51,578 bases of DNA from an uncultured Bacteroidales bacterium (GCA_902793405.1 CADBDH010000018.1:1-51578), one strand, 5' to 3'; counted from the stretch's first letter, positions 41,854 to 51,508 are shown. A program made the numbers and translations. Notes: generated by a model from the sequence alone, not told the origin.

Positions 41854-42801
41854 ATGAGTATGACAGAAATCATCAGATATGACGCCTCGATGGCAGCCCG
41901 ATGGGACGAATTTGCGCGCCTGAGCCGCAACGGCACACTGCTGCACCAGCGCGGCTACATGGACTATCACAGCGACCGTTTCAAGGATTGCTCGCTCATC
42001 GCCATGCGCGAGGGCAAGCTGTGCGCCCTGCTGCCTGCCTGTGCCGACGGCGACACGCTGTGGTCACACCGCGGCCTCACCTACGGCGGCTGGCTGGTGC
42101 CGCTCAAGCACTTCGACGCCACGGTAATGATCGAGGTCATGGACGCTGCCTGCCAGTGGATGGCCGACAAAGGCATCAAGCGGCTGGTTTACAAGTCCGT
42201 GCCGCACATCTACCATCGCTACCCGTGCGAGGAGGACCTCTATGCCCTGTTCCGTCACCAGGCCAGGCTCATCGAGACCAATATCTCGACAACCATCGAC
42301 CTGGCGTGCCCGCTGCCCCTGGACCGCGGCAACAAGAGCGGCGCTAACGCGGCACGCAAGGCGGGCATCCAAGTGGGCCCCAGCGACGATTGGCAAGGCT
42401 ACTGGAACCTGTTGTCGTCGTTGCTCGACGAGCGTTACGGCACCCGTCCGGTGCACACCCTCGACGAGATGCGGCTGCTGCAAGGGCGTTTCCCCAACGA
42501 CATCAGGCTCTACACCGCCACGCTCCATGGCGAGCTGCTGGCCGGCGTGGTCATGTATCTGTCACAGCCCGTTGCACACTGCCAATACATCGGCGCATCG
42601 CCCCAGGGCAAGGACAGCAAGGCCTTGACGCTGCTGTTCGACTACCTGATTGGCGAGGCCACGAAATCGGGCTACCGCTATTTTGACTTCGGCATCTCCA
42701 ACGAGGACCACGGCCGCTACCTGAACGAGGGCCTCGTGCGCCAAAAGTCCCGACTGGGTGGCCGCGGCATCGTGTACAACACCTTTGAAATCGACCTGTA
42801 A
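41854..42801 (+). CDS. FemAB/GNAT-like acyltransferase
   Basis: 315 residues, cytoplasmic. Two halves look like tandem acetyltransferase folds: about 20-150 (LLHQRGYMDYHSDRFKDCSL, then THRGLTYGGW-type strand) and about 165-310 (ELLAGVVMYLSQPVAHCQYI, then LLFDYLIGEATKSGYRYFDF). This is the arrangement of FemAB-like or GNAT-6 proteins, which transfer aminoacyl or acyl groups to cell-envelope precursors. It is followed 15 bp later by a Wzx-type flippase, so it may modify the lipid-linked sugar that the flippase exports. The substrate is inferred from context only. Confidence 0.72.
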   Translation: MSMTEIIRYDASMAARWDEFARLSRNGTLLHQRGYMDYHSDRFKDCSLIAMREGKLCALLPACADGDTLWSHRGLTYGGWLVPLKHFDATVMIEVMDAACQWMADKGIKRLVYKSVPHIYHRYPCEEDLYALFRHQARLIETNISTTIDLACPLPLDRGNKSGANAARKAGIQVGPSDDWQGYWNLLSSLLDERYGTRPVHTLDEMRLLQGRFPNDIRLYTATLHGELLAGVVMYLSQPVAHCQYIGASPQGKDSKALTLLFDYLIGEATKSGYRYFDFGISNEDHGRYLNEGLVRQKSRLGGRGIVYNTFEIDL

Positions 42802-42816
42802 TCATTATAATTATTA

Positions 42817-44253
42817 GTGGCAGGCAAGCAAAGCAACATATCACGCATGGCGATGAAGGCAATGGGCCTCTTTGGCGGGGTCCAGGTCGCTGGCATCCTG
42901 TGCTCCATTATCCGCACCAAGCTTGTCGCCCTGTGGATAGGTCCCGTCGGCATCGGCCTGTTCGGCCTGTTCAACAATGCCCTGGAGATGATCTCGACAG
43001 GCACCAACCTGGGCATCCGCTCCAGCAGTGTGCGCGACATCTCCCAGGCCATGGACCGCAGCGACAAGAGTCTGATTGCGCGCATGGTCACCGTGGTGCG
43101 CAAGTGGTCGATGTGGCTGGGACTGGCGGGTGCACTTCTCACCCTCATGCTCGCCCCCTTGCTGAGCCAGGTCACCTTTGGCGACAGTATGCACATCTGG
43201 GGTTTTGTCGCCTTGAGTGTTGCCGTGCTGCTGCAAGCGTTGACCAATGGCGAATATGCTGTGCTTCAGGGCACTGCGCGACTCAAGCGGCTGGCCAGCG
43301 TGACCCTGTGGGGAACGGTGGTCGGCCTGGCGGTATCTGTCCCGCTGTTCTACCTGCTGCGTGAACGCAGCATCCTGCCGTCAATCCTGGCCTATGCCCT
43401 GGCGCTGGCGGCATTTGCATGGGTATTCCGCAACCGCGACTACGCTCCAGCTACGGTGAGCCGCCGCGAGACATTCGACATGGGCAAGGGCTTCGTCCGA
43501 TTGGGCATCTACATGACCCTGGGCAACTTTGCCACCATCCTGGCCAGCTATGCCTTCAATGCCTGGCTCAACGTGAATGCGGGCACCGAGCAAGTCGGCT
43601 TCTACCAGGCCGGATACACCCTCATCAACAAATACACGGGCCTGATACTCACCGCCCTGGGCATGGAGTATTACCCCCGCCTGGCCAAGGTGGCCGACAG
43701 CCGCCAGCGGTTGCGTGCCTTTGTGTCACAGGAAATCAACGTCGCCATTGCCGTAATGGCCCCTGTGGTGGCGCTGTTCATCCTGCTGCGCGAGGTGGTG
43801 GTGTGGCTGCTGTACACCCCCGACTTCAATGTCGTCCTGACGTTTGTGTCATGGGGAATGATCGGCACCGTGCTGCGCACGCTATCGTGGTGCCTGGCCT
43901 TCACCATCCTGGCCAAGGGCGACGGCAAGACCTACCTGTGGACCGAGGTGGCCAGCGCCGTCATCAACCTAGTGCTCAACATCGTCTTCTACCGCTGGTG
44001 GGGACTCACAGGACTGGGTATTGCCTTCCTGGTGTCCTACCTGCTCTATACGCTCATCATCGCCGTGGTGTATTTCAAGGTTTACCGCCTGAGCGTGACC
44101 CGTGCCAGCCTCTATAACCTGCTGTGGACTCTCGCCGTGGCAGCAGCCGTGATGGCCGCCATGGAGGCAGGGCAAACCGTGGTTGCTGCCGTTATCACTG
44201 CCATCAGCATCGGCATCGCTGCACGGCAAATCATCGCATTGTGGCGAAGATAA
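42817..44253 (+). CDS. Wzx-type polysaccharide flippase
   Basis: 478 residues from a GTG at 42817. An ATG at 42847 is the alternative, giving 468. About 12-14 membrane helices fit the MVF/PST flippase fold, starting MAMKAMGLFGGVQVAGILCS and LVALWIGPVGIGLFGLFNNA. It moves undecaprenyl-linked oligosaccharide across the inner membrane. It probably forms an operon with the upstream FemAB/GNAT-like gene. No glycosyltransferase or polymerase genes are nearby, so it is an isolated flippase, as is usual for O-antigen-translocase-like genes scattered in Bacteroidales. Confidence 0.85.
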   Translation: MAGKQSNISRMAMKAMGLFGGVQVAGILCSIIRTKLVALWIGPVGIGLFGLFNNALEMISTGTNLGIRSSSVRDISQAMDRSDKSLIARMVTVVRKWSMWLGLAGALLTLMLAPLLSQVTFGDSMHIWGFVALSVAVLLQALTNGEYAVLQGTARLKRLASVTLWGTVVGLAVSVPLFYLLRERSILPSILAYALALAAFAWVFRNRDYAPATVSRRETFDMGKGFVRLGIYMTLGNFATILASYAFNAWLNVNAGTEQVGFYQAGYTLINKYTGLILTALGMEYYPRLAKVADSRQRLRAFVSQEINVAIAVMAPVVALFILLREVVVWLLYTPDFNVVLTFVSWGMIGTVLRTLSWCLAFTILAKGDGKTYLWTEVASAVINLVLNIVFYRWWGLTGLGIAFLVSYLLYTLIIAVVYFKVYRLSVTRASLYNLLWTLAVAAAVMAAMEAGQTVVAAVITAISIGIAARQIIALWRR

Positions 44254-44361
44254 GCGACAGCATCACCGAAAACCGTTGGTTATATCCTTTATATCGGTTA
44301 ATTTTTAATAATTAGGACGGAATTTATTAACAAAGATGCGTCCTAATTTGATTTTTATATA

Positions 44362-44369
44362 TACCTTTG
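44362..44369 (+). promoter_or_regulatory. -7 promoter element for greA
   Basis: TACCTTTG, giving a leader of about 95 nt before the ATG at 44470. Confidence 0.6.
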
Positions 44370-44398
44370 CAACGTTAAATGAATATTAACCGCGGGGG

Positions 44399-44436
44399 AT
44401 CTCAACAGCTTATTGAGATTCTTCTAATTTTTTGAA
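44399..44436 (+). promoter_or_regulatory. hairpin and U-rich tract in the greA leader
   Basis: ATCTCAA (44399-44405) pairs with TTGAGAT (44413-44419), followed by TCTTCTAATTTTTTG. It resembles an intrinsic terminator within the greA 5' untranslated region. Confidence 0.5.
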
Positions 44437-44469
44437 TCTTAAAAATTAAAAAAAAACACAGTATTTAGC

Positions 44470-44940
44470 ATGGCTATTACTTACATGACACAGGAAGGTT
44501 ACGACAAGAAGATGGCAGAGCTTTCCCATCTTGAGAATGTCGAACGACCCGAGGTTGTCCGCGCCATTGTTGAGGCTCGTGACAAGGGTGACCTTTCAGA
44601 GAACGCAGAATATGATGCCGCCAAGGAACGCCAGGGCATGCTCGAGGCCAAGATTGCTGAGCTGAAGTCCCTTATTGCATCGGCACGCATCATCGACGAG
44701 AGCAAAATTTCGACCGACGAGGTGCAACTGCTCACCAAGGTGACCATCCGCAACCTCAAGAACAAGGCCAAGGCCACCTATACCATCGTCACCGAGACCG
44801 AGGCCAACCTGCGCGAGGGTAAGATCTCTGTATCCACCCCCATCGCCAAGGGTCTCATGGGCCACAAGGTGGGCGACAAAGTGGAAGTGCAGGCTCCTGC
44901 CGGCTTGATGAAGTTTGAAATCCTGAAAATCGAAGTATAA
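44470..44940 (+). CDS. greA: transcription elongation factor GreA
   Basis: 156 residues. An N-terminal antiparallel coiled coil (about 1-75) carries the acidic tip LSENAEYDAAKERQ that reaches into the RNA polymerase secondary channel and stimulates transcript cleavage. The C-terminal FKBP-like domain (about 80-156) ends VGDKVEVQAPAGLMKFEIL. Length is typical. It starts an apparent operon with the HIT-family gene 4 bp downstream. Confidence 0.96.
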   Translation: MAITYMTQEGYDKKMAELSHLENVERPEVVRAIVEARDKGDLSENAEYDAAKERQGMLEAKIAELKSLIASARIIDESKISTDEVQLLTKVTIRNLKNKAKATYTIVTETEANLREGKISVSTPIAKGLMGHKVGDKVEVQAPAGLMKFEILKIEV

Positions 44941-44944
44941 GATT

Positions 44945-45337
44945 ATGGCAACCATTTTCAGCAAAATCGCTGCTGGCGAAATACCCAGCTATAAAGTGGC
45001 CGAGGACGACCGCTACTACGCATTCCTCGACATCAACCCCATGGCCAAGGGCCACACCCTGGTCATTCCCAAGCACGAGGTGAACTACATGTTCGACCTC
45101 GACGAGGAAGAGTATGCCGGCCTGTGGGCATTTGCCCGCAAGGTGGCCATGGCGCTGGAGCAGGCCGTTCCCTGCAAGCGCATCGGCATCGGTGTTCTGG
45201 GTCTTGAAGTGCCCCACTGCCACATCCACCTCGTGCCCCTGCAGAGCGAGAAGGACATGGCTTTTGGCGGTCCCAAACTGACCCTGCCGGCCGAGGAGAT
45301 GCAGGCTATTGCCGCTGCCATCGCAGCCAAGCTCTAA
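44945..45337 (+). CDS. HIT-family nucleotide hydrolase
   Basis: 130 residues. Histidine-triad fold with the catalytic motif HCHIHLVP (His91, His93, His95) and the N-terminal FSKIAAGEIPSYKVAEDD signature of HINT-type proteins. It is likely to hydrolyse nucleoside phosphoramidates or related mononucleotides. It lies 4 bp after greA in one transcript, a common pairing in Bacteroidota. Confidence 0.93.
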   Translation: MATIFSKIAAGEIPSYKVAEDDRYYAFLDINPMAKGHTLVIPKHEVNYMFDLDEEEYAGLWAFARKVAMALEQAVPCKRIGIGVLGLEVPHCHIHLVPLQSEKDMAFGGPKLTLPAEEMQAIAAAIAAKL

Positions 45338-45368
45338 GGTTTACCGACCTATTAAAACCACAAATCAG

Positions 45369-45400
45369 GCGCTGGTCCGTTTTCATGGGCCGGCGCTTTG
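45369..45400 (+). terminator. weak hairpin after the HIT gene
   Basis: GCGCTGGTCC (45369 onward) pairs with GGGCCGGCGC (45387-45396) using two G-U pairs, followed by a short T-run. Confidence 0.45.
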
Positions 45401-45420
45401 ATTATTCCACCAAATACAAG

Positions 45421-45428
45421 TACCTTTG
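45421..45428 (+). promoter_or_regulatory. -7 promoter element for the BASS transporter
   Basis: TACCTTTG with TTG at 45398-45400 (20-bp spacing). It fixes the start at 45452, not the upstream in-frame Met at 45398. Confidence 0.7.
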
Positions 45429-45451
45429 CAGACCGAAAACCATTATTGATA

Positions 45452-46297
45452 ATGAATACGATTTGGATTGTATTGCCCATCTTGACACTGCTCATGTTCG
45501 AGCTGGGCCTGAACCTGAAGATTGAGGATTTCAAACTATTCAAAACACGTCCCAAGCCCGTGCTGGCAGGCTTGATCGGGCAAATCATCATTTTGCCCTT
45601 GCTGGCATGGCTCATTGGCAAGGCCTTCGGGCTGGAAGCCATCTTCCTGATTGGCTTTGTGCTCATCGCGTGCTGTCCCGGCGGCAGCTCGTCCAACGTG
45701 TTCTCGATGCTGGCCAAGGGCGACGTGGCCCTGTCGGTGTCGCTCACGGCGTGCAGCAGTATCATCACCCTGGTGACCGTGCCCCTGATTATGGAATGGG
45801 TGACCAAGGCTGTAGGCAGTGCCGTGATGGTGCATCTGCCTGTGGGCAAGCTGGTGATGCAGAACCTCGTGCTCATGTTCCTGCCCATCGCAGTGGGTAT
45901 TGCCGTGCGCAAGAAATGGGCCAAAGCCGCCGACAAGATGCACAACATCCTGTCGCGCATTGCCTTCCCTGCCCTCATTTTCCTGGCCACCGTATTCTTT
46001 ATCCAGAACCGTGACGCCATCATCGACAGCTTCGGGCAACTGGGTCTGTCGATCAGCGTGCTCATCCTGCTGGCTATGGGCAGTGGTGCCCTGTTGTGCC
46101 GCGGGATGCGCCTCACGGGTCAAGAACGCCGCACCATCATCATCGAGGTGGGCATGCAGAATGCCGCCCAGGCCATCGCTATCGCCAGCAGCCCGCTGGT
46201 GTTCAACAACGACGTCATCGCCATCCCGGCCATCATCTATGCCTTGATGATGAACGTCATCCTCATCACCTACGTCGCTGTAGTGAAGAACCGGTAA
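45452..46297 (+). CDS. BASS-family (bile acid:sodium symporter-like) transporter
   Basis: 281 residues, nine or ten membrane helices. The family motif CCPGGSSSNVFSMLAKGDVALS after FLIGFVLIA and the later EVGMQNAAQAIAIASSPLVF are the two discontinuous-helix signatures of the bile acid:sodium symporter fold (the sodium sites). Substrates in bacteria vary (bile acids, pyruvate, pantoate), and none can be chosen here. The start follows from the promoter at 45421. The upstream in-frame Met is inside the promoter region. Confidence 0.88.
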   Translation: MNTIWIVLPILTLLMFELGLNLKIEDFKLFKTRPKPVLAGLIGQIIILPLLAWLIGKAFGLEAIFLIGFVLIACCPGGSSSNVFSMLAKGDVALSVSLTACSSIITLVTVPLIMEWVTKAVGSAVMVHLPVGKLVMQNLVLMFLPIAVGIAVRKKWAKAADKMHNILSRIAFPALIFLATVFFIQNRDAIIDSFGQLGLSISVLILLAMGSGALLCRGMRLTGQERRTIIIEVGMQNAAQAIAIASSPLVFNNDVIAIPAIIYALMMNVILITYVAVVKNR

Positions 46298-46312
46298 ATT
46301 TTATCTTTTTCC

Positions 46313-46765
46313 TTAATCGCGGAAGACGATATCGTAGTGGCGGGACTCATCTTCAAACCTGCCGCCACCATCGGTCTTCAGATGCCATGCCGCCTCGTTG
46401 TTCCACAACTCGGGGCGGACTTCGTTTTCACCCTTCTTGATGGAAGTGATGTATTTCCAGAACGGAACGATCAGTTCCTCACGGTACAGCCCCGACCATT
46501 CGTTATCGACCACCAGCACCTGTTCAGGCGCCAGCACGGCAACGTTGCAGCTATCAGCCTCATAGTCAGTGCTCACGCTGTCATTCTCAATGATGGTATA
46601 GCCCTTGTAGGACGAGGTCATGATTTCCTTGTACATGGCCACCGTGACCGTGTCGGTCGACTTGTTGTATATCTTGAAATCAACCGACGACATGGGGTCG
46701 CACGAAACGAGCGACAACACGACGGCCAGAAAGGCCATCCACAGGGTTATATTGATTCTGTTCAT
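46313..46765 (-). CDS. small lipoprotein, unknown
   Basis: 150 residues. Lipoprotein signal MNRINITLWMAFLAVVLSLV with lipobox SC at residues 21-22. The mature part is beta-rich (FKIYNKSTDTVTVAMYKEIM, then NEWSGLYREELIVPFWKYI). I do not recognise a named family. Convergent with the BASS gene. No TAnnTTTG element is seen in the 70 bp upstream. Confidence 0.7.
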   Translation of the reverse strand: MNRINITLWMAFLAVVLSLVSCDPMSSVDFKIYNKSTDTVTVAMYKEIMTSSYKGYTIIENDSVSTDYEADSCNVAVLAPEQVLVVDNEWSGLYREELIVPFWKYITSIKKGENEVRPELWNNEAAWHLKTDGGGRFEDESRHYDIVFRD

Positions 46766-46857
46766 TCTATTAATTCCGTTTCGGGATTATCCACTCTAAT
46801 ACTACTAACGTCTACTCCACCCGTTTTCTTGCATTGCCCACCGAGAAAATCGCGGTT

Positions 46858-46919
46858 ACGGCGGCATAGCCGCCGTCCACGGGACATTGACGGACCCGAG
46901 TAGTACCAAACCCCGTGGC
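46858..46919. other. structured intergenic segment
   Basis: ACGGCGGC-ATA-GCCGCCGT (46858-46876) is a perfect hairpin, and CCACGGG (46877-46883) pairs with CCCGTGG (46913-46919). There is no open frame. Function is unknown. Confidence 0.4.
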
Positions 46920-46989
46920 GATGAGGGGATTTTTCGTTAATAAAACTTATTGTTGAGGGGTGGTGGCACGGTGTTTGCGGGATTTTTAG

Positions 46990-46997
46990 TAAATTTG
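46990..46997 (+). promoter_or_regulatory. -7 promoter element for parE
   Basis: TAAATTTG, 31 bp upstream of the ATG at 47029. Confidence 0.55.
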
Positions 46998-47028
46998 CAG
47001 GTTAATACGCAGATTTTTAGAAAACAGA

Positions 47029-49023
47029 ATGTCACAAGACAAGCAGAATCAGATAGAAGAGCCCGCCATGGATGCGGTTCAGCAGCAGCAACAGCCTGCA
47101 GGCAGCGACTTTGGCGGCTATGAGAAGCTCATCACGCTTTCGCCGCGTGAGCACATCCGCCAGCGCCCGGGCATGTACATCGGCAAGCTGGGCGACGGCT
47201 CCCAGGATGACGACGGTATCTACGTCCTCATCAAGGAGGTCATCGACAACAGTATCGACGAGTTCAACACGGGCTATGCCAAGCCCAACATCGACATCGA
47301 CGTGGTAGACGGCATGGTCACCATACGTGACTACGGCCGCGGCATCCCCCTGGACCAGGTCAAGGACGCGTCCAGCAAGATGAATACCGGTGCAAAATAT
47401 GACACGCAGACCTACAAACGCTCGGTGGGTCTGAACGGTGTGGGCATCAAGGCGGTGAACGCCCTGTCCACCGAGTTCTACATCCGCAGCGTGCGCGACG
47501 GGCAGTGCTCGTCGGTGCTCTACAGCGAGGGTCTGGTCAAGGAAGAGAGCGGCATCGTCACCGCCAGCGAGGGCGAGGATAACGGCACGCTCGTGCGCTT
47601 CAAGCCCGACAACAGCATCTTCAAGAACTACGAGTTCCGCGAGGAAATCATCGAGCAGATGATCAAGAACTACTCTTACCTGAACACGGGCCTGACGCTC
47701 ACGTTCAACGGCAAGAAGTACCACTCGCGCAACGGTCTGAGCGACCTGGTGAAAGAGAACATGACCAACGACCCGCTGTACCCACTGATGCACTTCACGG
47801 GCGACGACATCGAGGTGGTCATCACCCACGCCGCACAGCTGGGCGAGGAGTTCTACTCGTTTGTCAACGGCCAGCACACGACGCAGGGCGGTACGCACCA
47901 GAGCGCCTTCCGCGAGGCCCTGTCGAGGACCATCAAGGAGTTCTACGGCAAGAACTTTGAGTACAGCGACATCCGCAACGGCATCGTCGCCGCCATCAGC
48001 ATCAAGGTCGAGGAACCCGTGTTCGAGTCACAGACCAAGATCAAGCTGGGCAGCAGCATCATGTGGAAAGACGGCCCCACCATCTACAAGTACATCAACG
48101 ACTTCATCAAGAAGGAGCTGGACGACTACCTGCACAAGGCCCCCGAGACCGCCGAGGTGCTGCTGAAGAAAATCCAGGATAATGAACGCGAGCGCAAAGC
48201 CATCGCCGGCGTAAGCAAACAGGTGCGCGAAAACGTCAAGAAAGCCACCCTGCACAACGACAAGCTGCGCGATTGCCGTGTCCACTTCAACGACACGCGC
48301 GCGCCCAAGGACAATGACCGCCGCGACGAGACCAGCATCTTCATCACCGAGGGTCTGAGCGCAAGCGGCTCTATCACCAAAATCCGCGACGTGGAGACTC
48401 AGGCCGTCTTCTCGCTGCGCGGCAAGCCGTTGAACACCTACGGCCTCGACCCCAAGAGGGTCATCATCAATCAGGAGTTTGCCATGCTGCAGTCGGCTCT
48501 CAACATCGAGGACGGCATCGACGGCCTGCGCTACAACAAGGTCATCATCGCTACCGATGCCGATGTCGACGGCATGCACATCCGCCTGCTGCTGTTGACC
48601 TACTTCCTGCAGTTCTGTCCCGAGCTCATCAAGACGGGACACCTCTTCATCCTGCAGACGCCCCTCTTCCGCGTGCTCAACAAGAAGGACGCCAAGCGCA
48701 AGAACCGCTCAACCAAGCGCGAGGCCAAGCCGCAGAAGGTAGAGACCTACTACTGCTACAGTGACGAGGAGCGTCTGGCCGCCCTCGACAAGCTGGGCGA
48801 TGCTGCCGAGATTACCCGATTCAAAGGTCTGGGTGAAATCTCGCCCGACGAGTTCAAGGACTTCATCGGCCCCGAGATGCGTCTCGACCGCGTGAAGCTG
48901 AGCAAGGACGACTCGGTGAAGCAGATGCTCGCCTTCTTCATGGGCAAGAACACCATGGAGCGCCAGAATTTCATTATTGACAACCTAGTGAACGAAGATG
49001 ATGAAGACATCACAGTGCATTGA
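47029..49023 (+). CDS. parE: DNA topoisomerase IV subunit B (type IIA, GyrB/ParE family)
   Basis: 664 residues. The ATPase (GHKL) domain covers about 28-240: [41 protein letters not shown] and the Walker-like [14 protein letters not shown]. The transducer follows, then the TOPRIM domain with [11 protein letters not shown] (about 440) and [18 protein letters not shown], and the C-terminal [18 protein letters not shown]. It relaxes and decatenates DNA with ParC, which is not in this window. Assignment to ParE over GyrB rests on TEGLSAS (GyrB usually reads EGDSA) and the short TOPRIM insert. Its 3' end overlaps coaD by 26 bp. Confidence 0.9.
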   Translation: MSQDKQNQIEEPAMDAVQQQQQPAGSDFGGYEKLITLSPREHIRQRPGMYIGKLGDGSQDDDGIYVLIKEVIDNSIDEFNTGYAKPNIDIDVVDGMVTIRDYGRGIPLDQVKDASSKMNTGAKYDTQTYKRSVGLNGVGIKAVNALSTEFYIRSVRDGQCSSVLYSEGLVKEESGIVTASEGEDNGTLVRFKPDNSIFKNYEFREEIIEQMIKNYSYLNTGLTLTFNGKKYHSRNGLSDLVKENMTNDPLYPLMHFTGDDIEVVITHAAQLGEEFYSFVNGQHTTQGGTHQSAFREALSRTIKEFYGKNFEYSDIRNGIVAAISIKVEEPVFESQTKIKLGSSIMWKDGPTIYKYINDFIKKELDDYLHKAPETAEVLLKKIQDNERERKAIAGVSKQVRENVKKATLHNDKLRDCRVHFNDTRAPKDNDRRDETSIFITEGLSASGSITKIRDVETQAVFSLRGKPLNTYGLDPKRVIINQEFAMLQSALNIEDGIDGLRYNKVIIATDADVDGMHIRLLLLTYFLQFCPELIKTGHLFILQTPLFRVLNKKDAKRKNRSTKREAKPQKVETYYCYSDEERLAALDKLGDAAEITRFKGLGEISPDEFKDFIGPEMRLDRVKLSKDDSVKQMLAFFMGKNTMERQNFIIDNLVNEDDEDITVH

Positions 49024-49498
49024 TAACGAAGGCAAGCGCGTAGCGCTGTTTCCCGGCTCGTTTGACCCCTTCACACGCGGCCACGAGTCCATCGTCAGGC
49101 GGGCGTTGCCGCTGTTCGACAAGTTTATTATCGCCATTGGTGTGAACGCCGACAAACACTCCTACATGACCATGGAGCAGCGCAAGGCGTTGATCGAGAG
49201 CGTCTTCGGCGACGACGAGCGTGTGCAGGTCATCGCTTACAGCAACATGACCGTCGAGGTGGCCCGCGAGGTGGGCGCCCAGTTCATCGTACGCGGCGTG
49301 CGACTCATCCAGGACTTCGAGAACGAGAAGCACCTGGCCGAGGTGAACCGCGACCTGACAGGTATCGAGACCATCCTGCTCTATACCTTGCCCGAGTACA
49401 GCCACATCAGCAGCAGCATCGTGCGCGAGCTGGCGCGCTATGGCCAGGACGTGAGCGCTTACCTGCCCGAGAACGCCGACCTGAAACAGTTGCCGTAA
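48998..49498 (+). CDS. coaD: phosphopantetheine adenylyltransferase
   Basis: 166 residues from the first of two adjacent ATGs. It transfers AMP to 4'-phosphopantetheine in coenzyme A synthesis (EC 2.7.7.3). The nucleotidyltransferase motif is [12 protein letters not shown] (TxGH form), and [20 protein letters not shown] and [15 protein letters not shown] complete the active site. The start lies inside the last codons of parE (26-bp overlap), and an S41 protease follows 91 bp later, so the three genes are probably cotranscribed. Confidence 0.95.
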   Translation: MMKTSQCIDNEGKRVALFPGSFDPFTRGHESIVRRALPLFDKFIIAIGVNADKHSYMTMEQRKALIESVFGDDERVQVIAYSNMTVEVAREVGAQFIVRGVRLIQDFENEKHLAEVNRDLTGIETILLYTLPEYSHISSSIVRELARYGQDVSAYLPENADLKQLP

Positions 49499-49589
49499 AC
49501 ACTTGACAGTTAACAGATAGCAATGGTTATTAGATGGGCTTCCGGTCAACCGGAAACCCAGAACAAAAAAATTCAGAATACAGAAGTAA

Positions 49590-51227
49590 ATGAAAAAGAT
49601 ATTATTTGCCGTCACAATGTGTATGGCACTGTCTTTTACCACTACAGCCCAGAGGTCGATGCCTCAGGCGCTGCAAAAGCTGCTGAACGCCGAGTATGCC
49701 ATCTCAAGCCTGTATGTGGACTCGGTCAACGAGGATAAGCTTGTCGAGGAAGCCATCAAGGGCATGCTCGAGAGCCTGGACCCCCACTCTTCCTATACCG
49801 ACGCCAAGGAGACCAAGGAGCTCGAAGAACCCCTGCAGGGCGAATTCAGCGGCGTGGGCATCCAGTTCAACATGAACAAGGACACCCTCTACGTCATCCA
49901 GACCGTTCCCGGCGGCCCCAGTGAACGCGTCGGCGTGCTGGCTGGCGACCGCATCATCTACGTCAACGACACCATTATCGCGGGCGTGAAGATGAAAAAC
50001 AGCGATATCCAGAAGCGCCTGCGCGGCAAGAAGGGCACCAACGTCACCATCAAGGTGAAGCGCCCCGGCGTGAAGGAGCTGATCACCTTCCGCATCACGC
50101 GCGACAACATTCCCCTGCACAGCATCGATGCCCAGTACATGCTCGACGAGCGCACGGGATACCTGCGCATTTCACGCTTTGGTGCCAAGACCCACGAGGA
50201 GATGATGGACGCCCTCGAGGAACTCAAGAAACAAGGCATGACACAGCTCGTCATGGATCTGAGCGACAACGGCGGCGGCTACCTGAATGCCGCCATCGAC
50301 ATGTGCAACGAGTTTCTGGACCGTGGCCAGCTCATGGTCTATACCGAGGGCGACAACTCACCCCGCAACGAGGCCAATGCCAACGGCTGGGGCGAGCACA
50401 AGGACCTGCACATGGTGGTTATGGTCAACCAGTACTCGGCATCGGCCGCCGAAATCTTTGCCGGCGCCATGCAGGACTGGGACCGTGCCGTGATTGTGGG
50501 CCGCAGGACCTTTGGCAAGGGACTGGTGCAGAGGCCGTTCAAGTTTGAAGACGGCTCGATGATGCGCCTGACCGTTGCCCGCTACTACACGCCCAGCGGC
50601 CGCTGCATCCAGAAGCCCTACAGCCGTGGCGACAAGAAGGCCTATGAGAAAGAGCTGCTCGACCGTGCCAACGAGGGCGAATACTACAGCCTGGACAGCA
50701 TTCAGATCAATGACACCGTGCGCTACACCACCCGCCTGAACCACCGCACCATCTACGGCGGCGGTGGCGTCATGCCCGACGTGTATGTGCCCCTCGACAC
50801 CACCGAGTATTCCACCTACTACCGTGACCTGAGCGCCAAGGGCATCCTCAACCAGTTTGCCATCAAGTATGTGGACAAGAACCGCAAGAGCATCGCCAAG
50901 CAGTATAGCTCGGTCAACGCCTTCGATCGCGGCTTTGTCGTGACCGACGAGATGATGCGCGACCTCATCGCCATGGGCGAAGGGGACAGCATCAAATATG
51001 ACGAGGAGAAATACCGCACCAGCGAACGGCTGCTCAAGGACATCGTCAAGGGACTGATTGCCCGCGACGTGTATGGTGACCAGAGTGCCTACAGCATCGT
51101 CATCAACCACCGCAATCCCGACCTGAAGGCCGCCCTCGACATCCTGAACGACCGCGAGCGTTTCGACCGTCTGCTGCGCGAAGGCAATCCCGAATACGAG
51201 CGCCTGGTCAAGAAAACGGAGAAGTAA
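49590..51227 (+). CDS. S41-family C-terminal processing peptidase (CtpA-like)
   Basis: 545 residues with a signal peptide (MKKILFAVTMCMALSFTTTAQ). The PDZ domain (about 85-170, LQGEFSGVGIQFNM to RPGVKELITF) is followed by the S41 catalytic core. The Ser-Lys dyad is Ser285 in NQYSASAAEIFAG and Lys310 in RTFGKGLVQ, and the NGGGYLNAAIDMCNEF loop precedes it. A C-terminal domain of about 140 residues runs to the end. It trims protein C-termini in the periplasm. Its position after coaD is common in Bacteroidota, and it is followed by a strong terminator. Confidence 0.94.
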   Translation: MKKILFAVTMCMALSFTTTAQRSMPQALQKLLNAEYAISSLYVDSVNEDKLVEEAIKGMLESLDPHSSYTDAKETKELEEPLQGEFSGVGIQFNMNKDTLYVIQTVPGGPSERVGVLAGDRIIYVNDTIIAGVKMKNSDIQKRLRGKKGTNVTIKVKRPGVKELITFRITRDNIPLHSIDAQYMLDERTGYLRISRFGAKTHEEMMDALEELKKQGMTQLVMDLSDNGGGYLNAAIDMCNEFLDRGQLMVYTEGDNSPRNEANANGWGEHKDLHMVVMVNQYSASAAEIFAGAMQDWDRAVIVGRRTFGKGLVQRPFKFEDGSMMRLTVARYYTPSGRCIQKPYSRGDKKAYEKELLDRANEGEYYSLDSIQINDTVRYTTRLNHRTIYGGGGVMPDVYVPLDTTEYSTYYRDLSAKGILNQFAIKYVDKNRKSIAKQYSSVNAFDRGFVVTDEMMRDLIAMGEGDSIKYDEEKYRTSERLLKDIVKGLIARDVYGDQSAYSIVINHRNPDLKAALDILNDRERFDRLLREGNPEYERLVKKTEK

Positions 51228-51247
51228 TTTGATTAACCACGAATAAA

Positions 51248-51283
51248 AAACAGCACATGGCCATTGGTCATGTGCTGTTTTTC
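51248..51283 (+). terminator. Rho-independent terminator after the S41 protease gene
   Basis: AACAGCACATG (51249-51259) pairs with CATGTGCTGTT (51269-51279), followed by a T-run. Confidence 0.88.
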
Positions 51284-51308
51284 ATTTTCACCCCAAAACG
51301 CATGTGTC

Positions 51309-51471
51309 GTCCCTAACGGGACTTTATCTAATATTATGCCATTTCACAGGGGTTTCGTTCGGCTTCGCCTCACTACACCCCTGCCTAAACCATTACGTCC
51401 CTAACGGGACTACTTCGCCATTCTCCCTGTTACCGATACCAATTCGCACGACGTTAAAGCCCGTTAGGGCT
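51309..51471. repeat. cluster of short palindromic repeats
   Basis: Two identical 14-bp palindromes GTCCCTAACGGGAC (51309-51322 and 51397-51410) and a related AGCCCGTTAGGGCT (51458-51471) surround an inverted repeat AGGGGT/ACCCCT (51348-51353 and 51377-51382). Such REP-like clusters are common between genes in Bacteroidales. Confidence 0.8.
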
Positions 51472-51486
51472 GACATGGTTTTGAAG

Positions 51487-51505
51487 TGACCCCAAAAAGT
51501 TGGAC
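51487..51505. mobile_element. terminal inverted repeat of an IS3-family element
   Basis: TGACCCCAAAAAGTTGGAC is the characteristic outer end of many Bacteroidota IS3-family elements. It lies 4 bp beyond the transposase stop in transposase direction. The rest of the element lies beyond the right edge. Confidence 0.82.
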
Positions 51506-51508
51506 GGG

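Noticed and set aside
45398-45451. 18-residue N-terminal extension of the BASS transporter
   Set aside because: The promoter element TACCTTTG at 45421-45428 lies inside the extension, so it cannot be translated from that transcript.
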